DNA from: Onchocerca volvulus
Taxonomy: Eukaryota > Nematoda > Chromadorea > Rhabditida > Onchocercidae
Length of the DNA stretch: 64,000 nt
Direction of reading: 5' to 3'
Assembly (NCBI GenBank): GCA_000499405.2
Contig: HG738138.1
Location: forward strand, 10,104,888-10,168,887
Below, one piece after another: positions 27,402-40,652 of this stretch. The position numbers were made by a program, and so were the translations under genes. Every line of letters begins with the position of its first letter. The stretch's first letter is position 1. The notes below the pieces were generated by a model. It did not search any database. It was not told the origin of the DNA and worked only from the letters and a program-made list of their open reading frames with translations.

Positions 27402-30400
27402 TGTATCAGTGGTGATAAGAATGATATATGTATACAAACACAACTCAAGTGTATCATGTGCGTTCAGTTCACACCGATCTCGTTTCAATTTTTCGTCGGA
27501 ACATACACTGTTCTTTGACTGTACTGTCGATTTGATTTGATGTAAAAGAAGATTCCACTAAATCAACCATAAATACATCTTGTAAGGCATGTTCTTTGAT
27601 AATTACTTCACAATCATCTCCCTTATTGAGGTTCTAGAAATAAATTACTCCAACTGTACAGAAAAACATCACAACCACTGCTTTGAAAAACAGTAAAGAA
27701 ATGTTATATTGTTATATATATGATGTTATATATGAACGGTAGCAAAATGACAGGTACATAACGGAAAAAAAAAATTGAGAGAAATATCCACAAAAGCTAA
27801 CTTCGGCATGAAGGGTGCTTGATGCATCTTCGCGACAATGTATCATTGCTACTGGCAGATATCTGACTGGGTTATACTGTAACATTCGAAAGTATTAGAG
27901 GCAACAGACGAATATCTCAAATTAGATATTTGACGGTTAATATTATGGAATCAGTAATATGTCGACCTATTTATTAATTCAGTCATATTATTGGCTTAAT
28001 TCGGAAAAAAAAAATGTTAGCCTTATCCATGGTGGAGATGTCGATGATATCATTAGCCAATACCCATTTGAACCAGCCGAAATCCACCAAAAACACTGAA
28101 ACTCTAAAAAAAAAAAAGAAGAAACTATTCTTCACAGACATCCAAATACAAATGCGAATATCAATTTACATCCCCATCTCCATCATGTCATAAGAATACC
28201 TCTTCGTGCGTAAATCATACTGAGCTGGAACAGCACGATAAAGAGATTTGTGAGCAGTATCAGCCCGAGCACGTACAATACAAGGTATCTGTTGTATTTG
28301 GATATCCTCACCTTTGCGAAACAACGGCGGAAAATGCATTAGCATGTTCTCTACTTCCTTCAATGCCTGAAATCATTTATTGGTCGTCAAACTTTTGCTA
28401 CCAAGAGTTAACTTCACATGAATAACTTATAGTCTAAAATACATATGCTGAAAAAAATGTCCCAACTAAGAAATTAATCATAGCAAGCAATGCTGAACAA
28501 CACATTTTCAGATGCAAGTAATGTAGCGTTAACAGAAATGAGTTTTAGCACTTTTCTAGTTTTGTATGAAATGATCCAAAAACTAACTTCCAATATTCAG
28601 TAAACTGAAATGAATTTTTCTATGATACTTGAATCTTGAGTTCTTTCTCGGAAATATGGAGACGTTTCAAAACTTACTCTTTCAGCAGCTGTGAAAACTT
28701 TCTTATTGACAACCCAAAAAGTATCCAACGTGCGGTCTCTCTTGTCAAATCGAACAGCTATTTTTATCGGTATCATTTCCGGTCTGTACTGCTCGAACGC
28801 TGTCTGATTAAATAAAGTCCCATACTAAAATGATTTTGAGAAACTATGCAACAATAATAATATTAAGAGTCGAACAACTGAAGACCAGAATGTAGTTATT
28901 GAGATGAATTTCAGATCACAAAAAGATAATTAACGATCACAAGTTCTTTACTAAGTTTGCTTTATTTTGCTAGAGTACACGCATAACTTAAAAAAAATTA
29001 CCTTGGTGTTATTGTGCTTCGCGAGAAACTCTGTGTTCGTACGAACAGCTAAGAAAAGAAAAACTGTTATTTAGATGGATGTTACTATGAATAAAAATAT
29101 TTGCTAAAACTCTGCAAGACATTTTTTAAAAACAAGCAAAAGTTAATAGAGAATTAAAATGTTTTCACATGTTTCCGTTTTTGAAGTCGCGAAATCTTTT
29201 TTGTCCGGAAACAATAATCCTGCATTGGTATTTGTTTTCAGTGTGACCTAAAATTTTTTTTTTGAAATTCATATCATGACATAACTTCATTATTTCCTCT
29301 TCACAAATTTTGGAAATTCTCACCTTTTGAGTAAAAGTAGAAGGACGACGGAAAGTCGAGTCATTACTTGAATTGGAACTATTATCCATCAGCCCAGCTT
29401 TCCTGATTGTTACATGCAACTTTGATGATGCCATACCTTCAACATAGAGGATGGGGAAGACAAAAATCGATATTATGACTGTTAGAATAATTTGTTACAC
29501 GATTAAGATAAGTGCAACTGATTAAATTACATGAAAGTTTGTCCTTAAAAAAGATGCAAAATCGAAGATGTCATCAATGATTTTGCATTCGACTTATATG
29601 CAAAAGAAAACAGAAAGGTAAAGATGGACGGAATATATGATTATAGCCAGATAATCGTGCCTTTATTTCATGGAATCAGTGCAGGGTCGTTGATCACCCG
29701 GAAACATCAAGGAAGATATGGTAAGATTAAATCTCCAGATCCTATTTTTTATATATTTCAAACAATTTTAAAATACCTATTTTCAAAAATTGGACTGCAA
29801 AAACATTGTATTTATAAAACATATATCTTACCACTATTATCAGGATTGTTTGCTATTTTCCCAAAAATAAGGTCCTGCAGATCCTTATAATATCCTTCAT
29901 TCTCTATCAATAATCGACCGCGAACAAATCCCATTACTACTACGGATTTCGATACAGATTCTAAAAAACTTCAGTTTTAGAAAAGTCCAATGTTCTACAA
30001 CGCTTTACTTAATATAATGCAAGCTTCATAAAATAAAATCATACTTGCATTATGTCATAATCCTGTGTTATTCTTGTTGAAACTTACCTACAATGCATTT
30101 GCATTTATGCCCAACAAAATTCTTGTAAATGTTGAGCTGCTCCGCAGATGGCACCAGAACAGGGCAAACACAACTGAACAATCCGAATTGCAACAACTCC
30201 GGCGGAAATTTGTAAATTTCACCAAACTCTATTTCGCATTGCATGCCTTTGTCAATAAGGTAAATCTATAATGTTACTGCACATCCATTTTCTGCTGTAT
30301 TGAATTTTTTCGAATCAGTTCAAAACAGTGAGTTTAATTATATTTTTTTCTAACACTATGACAAACATAGATTACTGAGTATGTTTCAGGTGCTGGTCGT

Positions 30401-30842
30401 CGAATGATATACGCTCTTTCAAACGAACCCTTCACCTTAACGATATTAATTTCACCTGAAAATTTAAATATTTGAGCTATCCCATGCTTCGAGGATTGCA
30501 TTTCGAAACTTTAGTTTTTCGCAAATAGTTGTTATCATGATCTGATTCCAATAGAAATCCACGCAAAAATAACAAGTTCTGAAAATGTAGCCTTTTTTTT
30601 CTTTTTTTAAGATCTAGTGTAGCTAAATAAAATTCAATAAAATTACCAGATTTCACTTCGGAGAAAGAAATGATTTTCTGTAAAGAAGATTTTAAATCCT
30701 GAAGCTTGGCATCAATTTTATCCCACTCTCCCTGCCAATTGGATGGCTTGATAAAAATCAGCGTTTCATTTCCAGCCACAACAACATGACTGATTTCACC
30801 TTCGAAGTCCGGCACCATTGGTGGCAAAGACATTACAGTCAT
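25219..30842 (-). CDS. multi-Tudor-domain protein, 17 exons, 724 aa
   Basis: Tudor proteins bind methylated arginine and scaffold small-RNA or germ-granule complexes; EKL-1 is a worm example. Exons: 30842-30647, 30455-30376, 30265-30088, 29960-29832, 29478-29324, 29247-29169, 29048-29002, 28824-28678, 28366-28200, 28103-28022, 27876-27802, 27633-27507, 27367-27226, 27005-26742, 26191-26019, 25777-25721 and 25295-25219. A first Tudor-like unit spans about 14-150 (GEISHVVVAGNETLIFIKP; IDKGMQCEIEFGEIYKFPPE). The clearest one is at about 350-445: IPCIVRARAD, SLYRAVPAQYDLRTKR, VSVFLVDFGWFKWVLANDII and YLPVAMIHCRED; KGDDCEVIIKEH follows. The C-terminal third is low complexity: a Pro/Met/Val-rich run (FPMPIPMMMPVAVPVVFPVP), an Asn/Ser/Arg region and two KEW.RND repeats. 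The exon 10 donor is GC. Exons 5-7 and the last two exons are the least certain. The ATG follows a TTATTTCAG acceptor, probably for trans-splicing. Confidence 0.8.
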
Positions 30843-30856
30843 TTTTCACTGCTACT

Positions 30857-30865
30857 CTGAAATAA
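30857..30865 (-). promoter_or_regulatory. probable trans-splice or 5'-UTR acceptor of the Tudor gene
   Basis: On the minus strand TTATTTCAG stands 14 bases before the ATG at 30842. Nematode mRNAs often receive a spliced leader at such a site, but an ordinary 5'-UTR intron would look the same. Confidence 0.45.
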
Positions 30866-31059
30866 CTGCTTGGGAAACTGCAGCAGAAATCGAGATCTTC
30901 TGGGAAAATGAAAAAAAAGTCTGTGTGGTTATGTTTCCGATCATAATATTTGAAATTAATTCAGTATCAAGGCCGCTAAGTGGCTCACTCGTCATATCAT
31001 TTTTCAATTTCTTTGATATCGCACCGTTTCTTATCCTCACCCTGTCGGCCTTCTACCAC

Positions 31060-31720
31060 AAATGACAGCTGTCTCCTTTCAGCAGAATCGCAACAATCTC
31101 GGGTTTAATGGAGACTGAGGGATCTTGGAAAAATAAAAAATTGTAGGGGAGGAAGTACTTTTAAAATTTGCAGTTTTTACACCAAAAAAAAGAATCTTAG
31201 TAGTCCATACTATTGCTGAAATTTATAGAAACTTCGTAGAATCATTTTACATGACGAAACAAAAAAAAAAAAAAAGAAAACACTGAAATTCATTCGCTCC
31301 TGGTCTTTTTTTTTTTTAAACGAACCTGCCCATGGCACATGAATGACTCAAAATAAGTTTGCAAGGATTCTTCATTATAAACGTAAAAAATTCATAACCA
31401 ACCGCAAAAAAACCACTGAACCGACCACACTTCAACGACGCAAAACCCCAAATTGAGACCTCTATCAACCAATTTTATGCTAACTGCTAGCCTAAAATCA
31501 TACTGTATCCGGTGCGCAATAGTACGCCGGAGGTCATTCCAAACGCGCGGCAATTTAAGTTTCTCCTGAAGTATAGGACAGTGATCAGTTAATCCTGCAA
31601 TAGGTATAAGTTCTCCGTAATGCTCATTGCCTCAAGCACTTTCGAATTAACCGTGATGATTTTGAAAATCTCGAGAACTGTCTGAGACTTTCTGAATAAT
31701 CTTGCATCATCATTGATTCC
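31060..31720 (-). other. orphan minus-strand coding-like segments
   Basis: Several stretches read like protein but could not be joined with confidence. From about 31635 to 31500: HYGELIPIAGLTDHCPILQE and then KLKLPRVWNDLRRTIAHRI, followed by a GTATGA donor. Near 31390-31335: ESLQTYFESFMCHGQ. Near 31127-31055: SIKPEIVAILLKGDSCHLW followed by TAG, or in another frame IPQSPLNPRLLRFC stop. They are GC-richer than the surroundings. They may be the 3' part of a small gene or its remnant, lying upstream of the Tudor gene on the same strand. No family recognised. Confidence 0.3.
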
Positions 31721-32542
31721 GCCTTTTCGCACACTGCCATTGTCAGATTTCAGATTTTTTACCAGATTATTTTTGCTTTTGTAAATTGAATTCTTGAAAA
31801 ATTTCATTTCTTTTGCCTATTTCTGTTCCAATATTTTTTTACATAGCATAAATAGTGATGATGTATTTTTACTAGACTTATCAAGAATACATTTCTATTG
31901 CCAAGATCTTCGGTATAAAAGTCATGAAGAGTTTAATTGTTGTTGTTTATAAATTTTCCAGAAATAATAGTAAAAAAAAACGAAAAAATGGAGCATGCTT
32001 CGGAAGAAATCATCTGGTGACGAATGTAATGTGATAAAAACGGGTAAAAAAAATGGGTAAAGGTAACGGATAAAAAGAAAAATTATGATAGAACTTATGA
32101 TGACTGGAAATGTAATAAAGCATAAGTTGAGGAAAAGTTAAGGATAAAACATAGAAATAATTTGTGGAAAATAAACATTCTTGGATATATAGGCTTATTT
32201 TAGGAAAATTATCTGCAAAAAACTACTTGCTTAAATCATGCTTACTGTCTATTTTTGTATTTTTCGTTGTCTTTTCCAGAATCAATCTTCAAAGCAATTT
32301 CAGAATAGTAAAATTAGGCAACGGCAATGCAGTGTTGCAAATAAATATTTCAGAAACTTCAATCAATCCGAGAAATTACGACATAAGAAGTTAACTAGCA
32401 ACATTTCAACATATGAACAATTGTTAGATTTATCATCCTCGTCATGTTATTATCACACAAGCTGAACGAACTTGAAATGATAACAGTTGAAATGACAGTA
32501 TTTGCAACATTCCTACAGCAGTCTGAACGATTATGATTAGCT

Positions 32543-32707
32543 ATGTTCAGTAGGATTCAGAGGAAACATATGTGGGGTCAACTGTCAAAATTATTAACTC
32601 ATTTTCCATATGAACGATGGCATTTTGACCCCATTGTTGAACAGAATAGCCGAGAGAGGCGTGATAAGTTTCCCGATTTTGAAAGGGTGATTGCCGTACG
32701 GAAAGGT
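32543..32707 (+). other. orphan plus-strand exon candidate
   Basis: The frame starts with ATG at 32543 and contains a strongly protein-like, charged stretch (FPYERWHFDPIVEQNSRERR, DKFPDFERVIAVRKG) ending at AAAG|GT. No downstream exon in phase was found. It could be a first exon, a remnant of a duplicated gene or a chance frame; base composition is richer in GC than the flanks. Confidence 0.25.
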
Positions 32708-33311
32708 TTTTTTTTTTTTAACCTGATACTATCAATCAAAAAGAAAACATAGGCAACATGGATCAGGTTCAACATGATTTGTAAATCATTTTCCAAGAAT
32801 CCAGTAATTAAATTTTTGCAGAAAAATTTGTTTGTCAGATTTTCCCTTTTTATTTGTTTGTATCCATATCCGTATATATTTGGACAGTTTTGATTATTCT
32901 ATCATTCTTTCATAAATCTAATTCTTCTCGATATCGATACTTATATGTTTTATATTTCTTGCACTTTTTATCTTTCTATTAACTTTTCAACTTGCCATGC
33001 TTCTAGTGGTTTCTGTTGACTGAATGTATGATTATTTCATAAAGCATTTATGAGAAAAAATAAAAAGTTTAAATATGTTGTACCTGATGTGCCTTGAATA
33101 AGTCATCCTAACACACTTGATCCTAAGATAATAGTTTGTTCAACAAGGTTGCTTTATTAAACTAACCTTGATGGACTGGGTTTTTGTGCTTTGAAGTGTA
33201 TCTACCGTGCCAAACTAGCCAGTGATGAGCATAGAATAGGTAATTGAAGCTCAAATTCTCTTATGTTTTAAACGCTGCAAAATCTAAGGGAATAAAACCA
33301 CTTGAATATGA

Positions 33312-33400
33312 AAAATATACTGCAATTAAAATATAAAATATATAAAAATTAAAATATATAAAAAATATATATATTAAAATATAAATAAAATTAGATACAA
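33312..33400. repeat. AT-only low-complexity tract
   Basis: About 90 bases of imperfect AAAATATA / TAAAATATATAA units with almost no G or C, in the middle of the gene-poor 31.8-37.0 kb interval. Confidence 0.6.
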
Positions 33401-36400
33401 ATATAGTTATATGATAAAGAGTTGCATTATCTTTGCATACTCCGAAAATTTGGAAATCTCAATACAAAATTTTCCATTTAACTGCTGCAACCGGTCGTCT
33501 AAGAGGAGTATAATTTGTTATACAATTATAACATTAAATATTGTAAGTGTGCAGTAAAATTTCAACTTTTTCCATGTGGTTTCTGATGTGAAGAGAGGAG
33601 CTGAATTTCTTTGAAATCTGATTTTTTTTTGAAATAGTGAAAAAATTACTTGCCATTGGATTTATTGCGATGATTTTTTTTGCCATTCGCTCACAACAGT
33701 GGTGCTCGAAATTGTAATTGTGATTGTGGCAGCAGTGGAAGTTGTTCTTGTGATTTGACATAAGCAAGTTTTTATCAGGTCTTAATCTTTTCAATCTTTT
33801 CGGCCAATCAGGATGCTGCTCTGGATGTTGTGGCGGCAATTTTTTTATCAATTAATTAACCGATTCATTTTTCATTCAGCTAATACCAAGAAATATAATT
33901 TTCCTCAACTTTTGCATTATATCAATTAATGGCTACAGTTTTCTCACTTGAAACAGGAAAAAAAAAAAAACGAAGCATTGTTAAGTTATCATAATTACAA
34001 CCAGAATGATTTGTAAGTTCAGTAGGAGTTAATTTTGCAATTTCACATTACAACGATTATTTTGACGGTGCCTTTCTTACCTTTGAAATCAGTTTTTAAA
34101 ATAGGACACAGACTTTCATGAAAAACTTCTTGACCGAACCTGAGGTTTCGAATTCTTATCTTTCCATAAACTAATTCTAAAAAGTGTTTTTAACTACTTG
34201 CGGATTACTTAGATTATTTACATACAATTTTTCCTGTTATTTATCTACAGTTTTTCTGCTTCTCCCATGAGTTGAGGTATTCAGTTACTCCAAAAAGTTC
34301 TCTCTAATATGTGAATACTCATTAATTATGTCTAGTTGGGGCGCAAAAAACGATCGATAAAAAAGATTGGGTGGATTTCGAATAAGGAAGAAGATGGTCA
34401 GTTTTCAACTGATATTTGCGGTAGTCCACGCCTCAAAAAACTGAGCTGAAAGTAATTTTTCCTTCCTAACAAATTAATTTTTGAAATAAATATCTTTACA
34501 AATTGATGGATAAAAAAATAGAAACCATCTTCTCATAGAGTTTTGAGTAATCAAGATGAAAAATAATGCCTTGCAAAAGCAAAATAGGGGCAATCAGTTT
34601 GCACTATTTACTGTTATATACTCTGAATTAATTTCGGCAGTGTCACATTTACATCTTTTTTTTTTAAATAGTGGGCTTAACCATTATTGAAAATATGATA
34701 AGAATTTCTGAGACTTTTTGATGTTAGTGTTAAAATAATGCGCTTTGGAGAATTCCAAACTTTTTAAACCTTTTGAAATTAATCAAGGATTTCAAACCTC
34801 GCAACATTTTGCATAAATTACTTATTTTGAAGAGTTTGACAAATAATATCTATACTTCGAAAAGTGGAATCTAAGAAGCTATACAAAGAAGAAGAAACGG
34901 TATGAGGTAGTCTGCTCGTACAGAAGCATCTCATTCACTGCGCAAATTCGAAAACAATGTTCCATTCGAAACAATGAGGTCTACTGTAGCGTATTTAGCT
35001 TAAGTGATCACTAAGACTTCAACCTTTGATTCCATATTTATATTTATTACCTGTATTCAAGTGTTAATTTCAGTTGTTGTAATAAATGTCGATTTATTAA
35101 ATGCAACATTCAAATTAAAACAAGGATAAGAAACATGAAATTAGAAAACAATGATCAGATATTAAAATCCTAGTACTGGATCAATTAGAGTGAGACTCAT
35201 TACAATGTACTTAAGCCCGCCACGCATGATCAAAATGACCAGCACTGGAGACAACCGGCTATTAAATTCCTGAAAAAGCACACCCGCGTATTTTCCCTTG
35301 CTAAGACTATGAGCTGACTCCTAATTCAAACTGTTAGAGATTAAAACACTTTCATTGAATGACCCATAACTTTTTTCATCTTGATTTGTCTCACCGCAAT
35401 ATAACAACTAAAAAATAACAACTGAATAACAAGAAATAGAATCGAGTTACTAAATCAGAGAAAAATGTTACTTAGTTCGATCTCTCAGAATCCCTATTTC
35501 TCTATGAGCCACATGATTACGTTGTCCGCAGAACCTAAACATCAAATATCAATAATCCATTTTTTGAGTAATCCAAATCCGCCGAATCCTTCCAAGATTT
35601 CTCTAAATAACTTACTGAATTTGTTTCTTTAAGAAAAAGAAAAAAAATTCGGTTCGAATTCAAAAAATGAAAACAAAAATGAAGGTTTAAGAAAGTCTAG
35701 AGAAAAACACTTATTAATCCTCATTATTCACTGACTTACCTGCTCACACTTTATGAAGCATATATATAATTCATCCATAAGACATTTTAACAATAAAATT
35801 ACACTGAAACATTCCAGAAATTATAAAAGCAAAGTTGAATTAAAAGCATAACAACAAATAATGCAAGTTTTTTTTTTTTTTTAAAATAAACTAAAACTGG
35901 GACAAACAGTAAGAAAATCATAAAATTCCATTTTCTGTCATTCATCCCGTATGATTACAACATTGGTTCCAATTTTACGAATATTAATCAGTTATCATTA
36001 CGAACAGAATCAATGATTACTGAGCAACGAACATTAAACATTCTTGAATAAAAACTATATTCTTCTAGAACAGCTATTATGCAGAAACATTACGGACACG
36101 AAGCTGTTCACAAAGTAGAAAAGTATTCAAACAGGTAAAGGAATAAACAACAAATTAACAGAGTTATGATACAACTTGCAAGAATACCGAAGAAAAAAAT
36201 TTTCGTGACTGAAAAATTCTCACAATTTCGTTGCTTTTTTTTAACCTCACATACCATACCGTAAGACAACAGAAAAGAGTCAAATGAATTGCAGAAAAAT
36301 GTAGACTTGAAATAAACTAAAATTGGTACAAATAATGGATATTTTGCGAAGCTAATAACATTCTCTGAACAAAAAATTTTAAAAAATTCTTCCTAGATTA

Positions 36401-37007
36401 GGAAGCTACCGATTCTTATAAGTGTCGAAAAGCATGAAAAACTAAACTATAACAACGGACATATTAAATGAGCACCCGATGAAATCAATCCATTTAACTT
36501 TGGAAAGAACAAGAAGTGACAAGCAGAAATAATTCAACAAAGGATAAATGAGACACCTATTAAAAATCAAACCAACAAGTCTAGAATCAAAAATTCAACA
36601 AACTATAGAGACAACTGGCACAGAGTTGAAATTAAAAGACGATGTCAAGAATATCTTTTTTTCCTAGACCTATGGATTCGTTATCTTTGAGTAAAATGAA
36701 CTTATAATCTATGAAGTTGGAAGCAGTAATATAAATAACATGCAAATAAGAATGCTCGGAAATAAAGAGGAATAAAAGTTCAACAACATATAAAAAACTG
36801 TACGTCAAAGAGTTTCCGCACAGCTCAGTTTCCTATGCAAGCTTACTCGAGATATTACCAGATAGTTATTGATTATCTTCATTATAACAGCGGTTAGAAT
36901 GAATGATTCCCTGTATGATCGCTTTGTCTGATAACGCAAGATAAAACAAAAAAGGAAGTAATGAAAAAGAAAGAAAGTCTGAATATTATCAGCAATCATT
37001 CAATGTT
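33400..37007. other. gene-poor intergenic region
   Basis: No supported exon chain. A 105-codon minus-strand frame at 33534-33851 (His/Cys-rich, HCCHNHNYNFEHHCC) begins at TTG rather than ATG and has no splice partner, so it is not called. Otherwise AT-rich sequence with short A and T runs; it includes the 3' flank of the transporter gene. Confidence 0.4.
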
Positions 37008-39662
37008 TCAAATAACTGCCATTTCTTCTTTCTGCTGAATTACATGCGGAGGTTCAGTCGGAGTTTGCTGATATTTCTTCTTATAAGGAAATATACTATA
37101 CATGAAAATAGCTCCAATGACACATACAGTACCAACAAGAAACAAAACAGCTGGGCGGAACTGAAAAAGCACTGCGGATGCGATGCATGCTATAATGATG
37201 GCAATAGATGCAGCAAATGCCTTCAGAATATTGTCGGCGTATTTTATAACAATAGCAACAGTGATACCACCGATAGACGATAGAAAAATCAAACACCATA
37301 CCACAATATCAAAACCAACCAACATACCTAACTCTAGCACTTTCTTGCTATCCTGTATCTGAAAATGTCAAAAATGGATTTAGAAAAATTGAAATTTTAA
37401 CAAACTGCGCATGAAGGAAATGCCGCTACGACGGTTGCACTGTCATTTATTTTAACTAAGGCAACTGTAAAAAATAAGATTCTCCTACACTCTTTTAGCA
37501 GTTAATCAGGAAGTTAGGAAAACAGAAACTTACGAAAACATTGACCAAAGCAACAGGTAGTGAAATAATTGCAAGTTGCACATTTCGTATCCATACTGAA
37601 ACATCTGAGCCCTTCAATATTTTCTCTAAATATATGCCAGAAAATCCTGCAAAAATTCAGATAAATTCGACAACGATTAGTCTTTGTAATTTACTACAGC
37701 TGATCACTTTTTTAATACATAAGAATGAATTGATGCTCTATAAAAGTAATGAGAAGTATCTCGAACATAAATCAATTGCACAAACACATCATTAACTTTG
37801 GTAAAGTTAGTGACTTACAATTTCTTGGAACCCAGCAAAAAAAGAAGTTTAGAAATTCTCCGCTCCAACGATCAACGAATTCTGTAAAAAAGATTCGTCT
37901 GTTTGTTTACCTGATAAAATACAGGCGACTAAAACTGCAGCAAAACCATTGATGGGATTTTGTTTCACAATATGTATTTCCGACTTTGCAGTTCTGGAAC
38001 TGTCATCTCGAATCGATGTTATATTTTCTTCCATTACTTTCATATTGGCTCTTTGATCATCCTCAAAAAAATTTCACTACAAACACAGAGCCCAAGGAAA
38101 TACGACGTTTATTATAAAAATTCAAATCTGAAGAGTAAGAAAAGAAATTATAAAAGCATCAAAGTAATAAAAATTTAACTCATAATCATAAAGCAGTGTA
38201 AGCTGAAGCATTTAATTCTGTAATTTTTCAGTTGTCTGTATAAATGAAGAATGTGTTCATGTCTGACCAAATAAAGATAAATAAATCATTTAAGAGAAGA
38301 GTAGAAAAATTAACCAACTGAACCAGTGCAATTCCTCCAAAAAGCAAAACGAGTGCCAGCCATTGTAGCAGTGAAAGACGTCTTCGAAGAATGGTTACAG
38401 TGAAAAGTGCTGATGTAAGAATCTTAAGCTGATAAGTTACCTGAATTAATTAACTTTAAATGCTAACCAGCTAAAGCCAACACAGATGCTTCCATCTCAA
38501 CATTTGCGATATTATCAATAAAATTGGAACTAAGGAAATATCCAGAGAATACTTTTTAAATTATAAATAGCAACAATGTTTTTAATATCCTATTAAACTA
38601 TAACATCATTATATCAAAAAATCAAAAATACATTTGATATTTTAAAGACGCACATGAGATGCTTTAAGAACGTACCATATATGTTGCTGCAGGTAAATTA
38701 GATACGGCAATATAAAGAAGATTGTTTTGAATAACATATATCACAGCTGGCACGCATACTTTTAAAGTGTCAATCGGTTGTTTGATTATGTCTTTAAACA
38801 TTACTTTCAAACACCTGAAAACAAATCATGGTATTGACAATGATCGAGACATCACATTACAATTATAACTATTCCTTTAGGGATTTAAAATGCTGTCAGC
38901 ATTTCTATGGGCAGTTAGCAAAGTAAAATACACAGAAGGAGCTAACGATGAATACATTGAAATGTATTAATGACTGAACTATTCTGCATCTTAGCTATTA
39001 ACCTTTATGATATACTCATTTCTAAGCCATCACCTCGCCGCTTCCACTTAATTAATTAGTCTTCATTAACATAGTTGCACTTTGCCTTCAAAAGTCTTCA
39101 ACTGAATAGTCTCTCGATGAAAACTATGGCAAACTTTATTTTTGTGAATTACACTTTTCTGGAGATTATTAATAAATATAGTGAGCAATATCGAAATAGT
39201 AATAACAATATCCAATTAACCTGATCAAACTCTTTTCCTGGATGACAAGGAACAGAATGCAAATGATCAGTTTGACAACTTCTGCGAAAAAAATTGCCAC
39301 TGTCGACAGGAACATTTCACGCGGTCGAGTTCGCACATACCGCATAACTAGTACTTGTGATGCATTTTGAATCACAAGAATTATTAAACTCACATACTTT
39401 ATTGCTGTATCTGAAAACAAATATAACAAACGACTCAGGAAAATCTACTTAAAAAAAAAAAAAAAAAGAAAAAAAAGAGAAAAAAGTTGAGTTCCACGAA
39501 GTGTTAATAATTTATGAGAATCTATTAAATAACTAAACATCAACTGCTTCCACAAACTTTTTCAAAAATATTCAAGCAACTACCTTTTTTCTTAGCAATA
39601 GCATATTTCCTGATCCAAATCCCTCCACTGTCTTGTCTCTCATCATCGGCACAAGATGACAT
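37008..39662 (-). CDS. nucleotide-sugar transporter, SLC35A (UDP-GlcNAc/UDP-galactose) type, 7 exons, 382 aa
   Basis: The family exchanges cytosolic nucleotide sugars for luminal UMP/CMP across the Golgi membrane and feeds glycoprotein synthesis. Exons: 39662-39584, 39410-39221, 38814-38676, 38440-38315, 38061-37911, 37646-37534 and 37358-37008; phases agree. Family signatures: [20 protein letters not shown] followed by [20 protein letters not shown], the [13 protein letters not shown] helix, [40 protein letters not shown] and [20 protein letters not shown]. About ten hydrophobic helices are expected. The cytosolic loop before NPINGF carries an extra hydrophilic insert, and the tail is rich in Lys/Gln/Pro. 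Substrate cannot be fixed from sequence. The start [10 protein letters not shown] follows a TTGTTACAG acceptor, so a 5'-UTR or upstream exon exists. Confidence 0.9.
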
Positions 39663-40436
39663 CCTTCTTACCTGTAACAAAGCAAATTCAAACTTTTAGA
39701 AAATCTGAAATTCCAGAGTTTTCTACTCTGCACACATATGACATGGTTATGACCAGCATTCAAAAGTCGAACTAATGCGATTCGACTTTTCGAAAGACAA
39801 GAACTTCCTACAGGGAAATTCCACAGCTTCTTCGCACATAAGGATTCCAGCCATTAAATCATACTATTTATCTCCTGTTAGTCAAGCCATCAATGAATAG
39901 AAATAATTGAACTGACCGACTAAACAGGGCAGTATCATCTGATCCTAGAAACTTCTGGAAATCCCACTGTACTTCTTACTAAATTTGCGCTATTTGCATA
40001 CTACAATGAGAAATCCCGTTCAGATTTCTCGGAAGAAACGATTCTAAAGTTTTTACTATAAATTGGCTATTTTGGCATGCAACTGTTTCAAACGGGCATC
40101 TAATCACCAAAATCTTTATACTATCAATGACATCACACTGTTGTAAAAAAGTTCTCCTGCAATCTTGAAAAGGAATCTCAAAAATTACAATTAAGTCTTC
40201 AACTCGCTATCTCTTTCTCTCTTAAAAGGGTAAGCAGTTTGTTATCAACTGCAGACATCGGAAATTTTAATATACTACCAATCAGAAAGTGTTCATCCTA
40301 CCGACCATGGCAAAAAGAAACTTTACACTGCGTATCCTGATTAGCACTTATGTATTCGTGCAGGCATTCGGTTACTGTGCAAACAAGACAGGGAGTGATC
40401 GCCGAAACCACTCTTCCTTCTAGATTGCTTCTCCAG

Positions 40437-40652
40437 CTATTTACCCATTTTAGTACTTCCACTGTACAGTACCATCAGCACCTGTTCTTCTAGGCCAGTA
40501 CCAAACTCCGCCCACTCAGAATTCCTGGCTCCAATAGAGCCCGTACATTGTCGTAATGCTAAGCCATCACGCAAATTTCGGATATACAATTTATGGGCCA
40601 AGTGAGCAAAACCGACATATCGTCTCACGCTCACGACAGTCAATTTCAACAT
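40437..40652 (-). other. GC-rich 71-codon ORF upstream of the transporter gene
   Basis: An ATG-started frame (MLKLTVVSVRRYVGFAHLAH ... SGSTKMGK) is markedly GC-richer than its flanks and contains possible donors (GTAAAT, GTACTG). It lies about 0.8 kb upstream of the transporter start on the same strand, so it may be a 5' exon, an upstream ORF or a promoter with a GC-rich core. The GTACTG donor would join in phase to VRR just before the transporter ATG, which is suggestive only. Confidence 0.25.

Noticed and set aside
33534..33851. His/Cys-rich 105-codon minus-strand frame resembling a metal-binding protein
   Set aside because: It begins at TTG, has no ATG near its start, no splice partners and no zinc-finger spacing.
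34898..34925. TGAGGTAG seed of the let-7 microRNA family
   Set aside because: The rest of the mature sequence does not match known family members, and no complementary arm that would form a hairpin was found within about 100 bases on either side.
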